From Nocardioides sp. JS614 (GTDB lineage: Bacteria > Actinomycetota > Actinomycetes > Propionibacteriales > Nocardioidaceae): a stretch of DNA of 64,000 nucleotides. The notes under the pieces were generated by a model, which was given only the letters and a program-made list of their open reading frames with translations, did no database searches and had not been told where the DNA came from. The position numbers were made by a program, and so were the translations under genes. The stretch covers positions 1-64,000 of the forward strand of contig NC_008697.1 of NCBI RefSeq assembly GCF_000015265.1, read 5' to 3'. Of the stretch, positions 61,225 through 64,000 are shown piece by piece (position 1 is the first letter of the stretch; each line of letters begins with the position of its first letter).

Positions 61225-62826
61225 GTGCTCAAGAAGATCGCCATACGCAACTATCGGACCTTCAAGTCATTCGAGCTCGAGTTTGCTCCCGACCTCAACA
61301 TCGTGGTTGGCGACAACGATGCCGGCAAGTCCACCCTTCTTGAAGCCATTGGGATAGCGCTGACGCTGCGCCTCGGAGGCCGCAGCCTTCAGAGCGAGCT
61401 CTCACCATTCCTGTTCAACCTTGAAACGACCGAGGAGTACATAGCGGCGCTAACGGCAGGGGCCACTCCTGACCCTCCTGAGATCCTCATCGAGCTGTTC
61501 CTCGACTCGGCCTCCGCGCCGGCAATTCTCAGAGGCTCCAACAACCTCGATGGAACGGACGACCCCGGCGTCCGCGTGCGGATCGCGTTGAACCCGGACT
61601 ACCACGGCGAGTACACCGAGTTCGTCAAGGACCCATCCCAGGTTCGGCTAGTGCCCACGGAGTACTACAACGTCCAGTGGCTGGGATTCAGCGGAAACGC
61701 GATCACCTTCCGCTCGATACCTGCCGTGGCCTCGCTCATCGACGCGACGACGATTCGTCTGGCGAGCGGAGCCGACTACCACCTGCAAGGAATCATCAAC
61801 AACCACCTCACCGACGGCGAGCGGGTCGAGTTGACTCGCGCCTACCGCAGTCTCCGAGAAGAGTTCTCCAGCAACCCTTCGATCGAGGCCATCAACAAGT
61901 CTCTCGAGGGACAGCCCGGAGACGTTAGTGATCGCACTCTGTCGCTATCGATCGATGTCTCCCAGCGGTCGAGTTGGGAGAGCAACCTGGTCCCTCACCT
62001 CGACGACTTGCCATTCGGCTTCGTCGGCAAGGGCGAGCAAAGCAGCCTGAAAGTGCTGCTCGCGCTCAACCGGAAGGTCCAAGATGCCCACATCGTGCTC
62101 GTGGAGGAACCCGAAAACCACCTCTCCTTCACCAACCTCAACCAACTGGTCGCAAAAATCAGCGAAAAGTGCAAGGACAAGCAGGTCTTCATCACCACGC
62201 ACAGTTCATACGTGCTCAACAAGCTCGGCCTCGACAGCCTCTTCCTGCTCACACCTAGGACAGGGCTTCGCCTGACTGACCTGCCCGCAAGCACTCTGGA
62301 CTACTTCAAGAAGCTCTCCGGCTACGACACCTTGCGGTTGGTTCTCGCCAAGAAGGTGATTCTCGTCGAGGGCCCGTCTGACGAGCTGGTTGTCCAGCGT
62401 GCCTACCAGGACAAGCACGGCAATCTGCCGATTCACGACGGGGTCGACGTCATCAACGTGCGAGGACTCTCGTTCAAGCGATTCCTGGACATCGCCAAGC
62501 CCCTCGGCATCGAGGTGCACGTCGTCACGGACAACGACGGAGCCGACCCCGCGGTTGTCGAGGCCGGCTACAGCGACTACACGGCCGTGCCGCACATTCA
62601 CGTGCACGTTGGGCAAGACCCCACCCGTAAGACCCTCGAGCCACAGCTGGTTGGCGCCAACGGTCGTGACACCATCAACGCGATTTTGGGAACCCGTTAC
62701 ACCACCGACGTTGACCTTCTGAAGCACATGACCGCCAGTGCAAACAAGACAACCTGCGCACTGAAGATCTTTGAACACCTCGACACGATCACGATGCCGG
62801 GGTACATCGCAGATGCCGTCGCCTAA
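61225..62826 (+). CDS. OLD-family ATPase/TOPRIM nuclease, Gabija GajA-like
   Basis: 533 residues. Walker A is GDNDAGKST at 29-37; ABC-type signature region GKGEQSS near 268-274; Walker B IVLVEEPENH at 290-299; His326 in the H-loop (THSSYVLN). The TOPRIM domain has Glu382 in ILVEGPSDE and VTDNDGAD with Asp436 and Asp438. This is the OLD nuclease layout of GajA, which cuts phage DNA when nucleotides fall. GAAGGGAG lies 6 bases before GTG 61225. Its stop overlaps the helicase start, so the two are co-translated. Confidence 0.85.
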   Translation: MLKKIAIRNYRTFKSFELEFAPDLNIVVGDNDAGKSTLLEAIGIALTLRLGGRSLQSELSPFLFNLETTEEYIAALTAGATPDPPEILIELFLDSASAPAILRGSNNLDGTDDPGVRVRIALNPDYHGEYTEFVKDPSQVRLVPTEYYNVQWLGFSGNAITFRSIPAVASLIDATTIRLASGADYHLQGIINNHLTDGERVELTRAYRSLREEFSSNPSIEAINKSLEGQPGDVSDRTLSLSIDVSQRSSWESNLVPHLDDLPFGFVGKGEQSSLKVLLALNRKVQDAHIVLVEEPENHLSFTNLNQLVAKISEKCKDKQVFITTHSSYVLNKLGLDSLFLLTPRTGLRLTDLPASTLDYFKKLSGYDTLRLVLAKKVILVEGPSDELVVQRAYQDKHGNLPIHDGVDVINVRGLSFKRFLDIAKPLGIEVHVVTDNDGADPAVVEAGYSDYTAVPHIHVHVGQDPTRKTLEPQLVGANGRDTINAILGTRYTTDVDLLKHMTASANKTTCALKIFEHLDTITMPGYIADAVA

Positions 62827-63850
62827 GAGCCGAGCGATCATCGCCGCGGCCGGCGCAGCGAAGACCCAATGCATCTTGAACGAGGTCATCGCTCACCCCG
62901 AGCGCCAGGCGCTCATCACAACCTTCACCAACGAGAACCTCGCGCAGATCGAAGCTCGCCTGCGTGCAGCGTGCGGCGGAACGCTGCCCCCGCACGTGAC
63001 CGTGATGACATGGTTCACCTTCTTGGTGAACCAATGCATACGTCCGTATCAACGGAGCGTCTTCGGAGAACCGAATGTTGTTGGAGCGTTCAACTTCCTG
63101 GGCCAGCGCAGCAGGTTCACGCCCAAGAGCGATGTCCATCGTTACTTCCTCGACTCAAACCGCGCGGTGTACCGAGATGGCGCAGCTGACCTCGCCTGCG
63201 AACTCGAACGTCGAAGCTCGGGCAAGGTCACCGCTCGTCTGGCGGCGATGTTCCAGGACATCTTCATAGACGAGCTGCAGGACCTGAATGGCTACGACCT
63301 GGAGTTGCTTGAGCGGCTGTTCAGATCCGAGGTGCGCGTGACGGCCGTGGGTGACCCTCGTCAGCACACGTTCTCCACCAACCAGAGCATCAAGAACAAG
63401 GCGTTCAAAGGCGAGGGCCTCGTGGGATGGATCAAGGACAAGGAAGACGTCTGCGAGCTGCTCATTCAGAATCAGTGCCACCGCAGCAATCAAACGATCT
63501 GCGACTTCGCGGACGCCCTGTTCCCCCACATGCCAGCGACCGTCTCGATGAACCACAGCGTCACTGGGCATGATGGATTCTTCCCTCTGACACGAGCCGA
63601 GGTACTCGACTACTACGAGGCTCACCACCCCGTCGTGCTCCGCTACGATCGGAACACCGACACCCTCGGCCTACCCGCCAGGAACTTCGGCCTCTCCAAA
63701 GGCAGCACCTACGACAGAGTTCTCATCTTCCCAACGAAGTCTTGGCGCAAGTACTTCAAGGACGGCGACCAGTCACAGGTCACCTCAAAGGAGAAGTTTT
63801 ACGTCGCAGTCACGCGAGCACGATTCAGCGTCGCCCACGTCATCGACTAG
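62813..63850 (+). CDS. Short UvrD-like helicase, Gabija GajB-like
   Basis: 345 residues, shorter than the typical GajB of nearly 500. AAAGAAKT at 11-18 is a P-loop lacking the usual second glycine; motif II FIDELQD at 151-157; motif III AVGDPRQ at 178-184; Arg224 in NQCHRSN; motif V GLSKGSTYDRVL; motif VI YVAVTRA at 330-336. It is a minimal SF1A helicase. ATG 62813 overlaps the OLD gene by 14 bases. GajB senses DNA ends and activates GajA in known systems. After 63850 no further gene is seen in the last 150 bases. Confidence 0.8.
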   Translation: MPSPKSRAIIAAAGAAKTQCILNEVIAHPERQALITTFTNENLAQIEARLRAACGGTLPPHVTVMTWFTFLVNQCIRPYQRSVFGEPNVVGAFNFLGQRSRFTPKSDVHRYFLDSNRAVYRDGAADLACELERRSSGKVTARLAAMFQDIFIDELQDLNGYDLELLERLFRSEVRVTAVGDPRQHTFSTNQSIKNKAFKGEGLVGWIKDKEDVCELLIQNQCHRSNQTICDFADALFPHMPATVSMNHSVTGHDGFFPLTRAEVLDYYEAHHPVVLRYDRNTDTLGLPARNFGLSKGSTYDRVLIFPTKSWRKYFKDGDQSQVTSKEKFYVAVTRARFSVAHVID

Positions 63851-64000
63851 TGGCCGCCGATTCGATGCGTTCCGGTCTGAAGCTTGCGCTCTCGACGATC
63901 TGCACCCAAAGCTCAGAAGAAGCCGTCTGACAACAGGGCCCGCACGATGCCTACGCCTACCTGGGTGAGTGGGCCCGACGCCGTTAGGCCTGTGCTCAAG

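Overview
The window is high-GC DNA with long ORFs on both strands, many GTG starts and overlapping ATGA stop-start junctions. Its gene families (SCO6880-like conjugation protein, DUF4192, LysM-BTAD regulator, actinobacterial Tad proteins) point to an actinobacterium. A Nocardioidaceae-type host is my guess. It reads as most of a large conjugative plasmid or plasmid-like integrative element: replication initiator, ParA partition module, type IV secretion (T4SS) operon, Tad/Flp pilus operon, a DNA methylase/helicase giant, many uncharacterised accessory genes and a defence pair. I recognise no relaxase, tRNA, rRNA or CRISPR array.

Layout. 0.1-2.8 kb: small genes, an HNH endonuclease and a stand-alone DnaA domain IV protein. 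2.8-16.9 kb (minus strand): the conjugation block, with a coupling ATPase split into two genes, a P-loop ATPase, a secreted protein with two nuclease domains and two cell-wall hydrolase domains, VirB4, an SCO6880-like protein, VirB6-like, VirB8/TcpC-like and small pilin-like membrane proteins. 16.9-17.8 kb: a sigma-factor-like protein. 18.2-33.2 kb (minus): a Tad operon (lipoprotein, secreted protein, CpaB, TadZ, TadA, TadB, TadC, Flp pilin, three TadE/G proteins and a membrane LysM-BTAD regulator), interrupted between tadB and tadC by a three-gene tyrosine-recombinase transposon (about 24.2-27.7 kb). 33.8-41.7 kb: an ArsR-like regulator, a tandem ribbon-helix-helix protein, a primase-polymerase-like Rep, a YhcG-type nuclease, a zinc-ribbon protein, the ParA partner and ParA, and an iteron-rich putative centromere. 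41.7-60.4 kb: accessory genes including the methylase/helicase, DUF1173, DUF4192, a degenerate M48-like membrane protein and many short proteins. 60.7-63.9 kb: a membrane protein and a Gabija-like OLD nuclease/UvrD helicase pair.

The most unusual feature is a repeated bipartite element, GTCCGATC-N13-GTTGCTTCTCC. I found it twelve times, always just upstream of an element gene and pointing at it, with an invariant 13-base spacer. In eight copies a start codon lies exactly 4 bases after the second box, usually without a Shine-Dalgarno. This looks like a dedicated promoter family producing leaderless mRNAs. Several copies have the first box in the loop of a perfect hairpin that follows the preceding gene, so one element may end one transcript and start the next. 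Copies precede the T4SS, coupling-protein, Tad, methylase/helicase, DUF1173 and DUF4192 transcription units. I infer an element-wide regulon, and the sigma-like protein at 16.9-17.8 kb is the obvious candidate to read it.

Other strong observations: the EEP-EEP-transglycosylase-CHAP fusion, the split coupling protein, the transposon separating tadB from tadC, the 13-bp iterons upstream of parA, the Rep leader with repeated hairpins, and the Gabija-like pair at the right edge.
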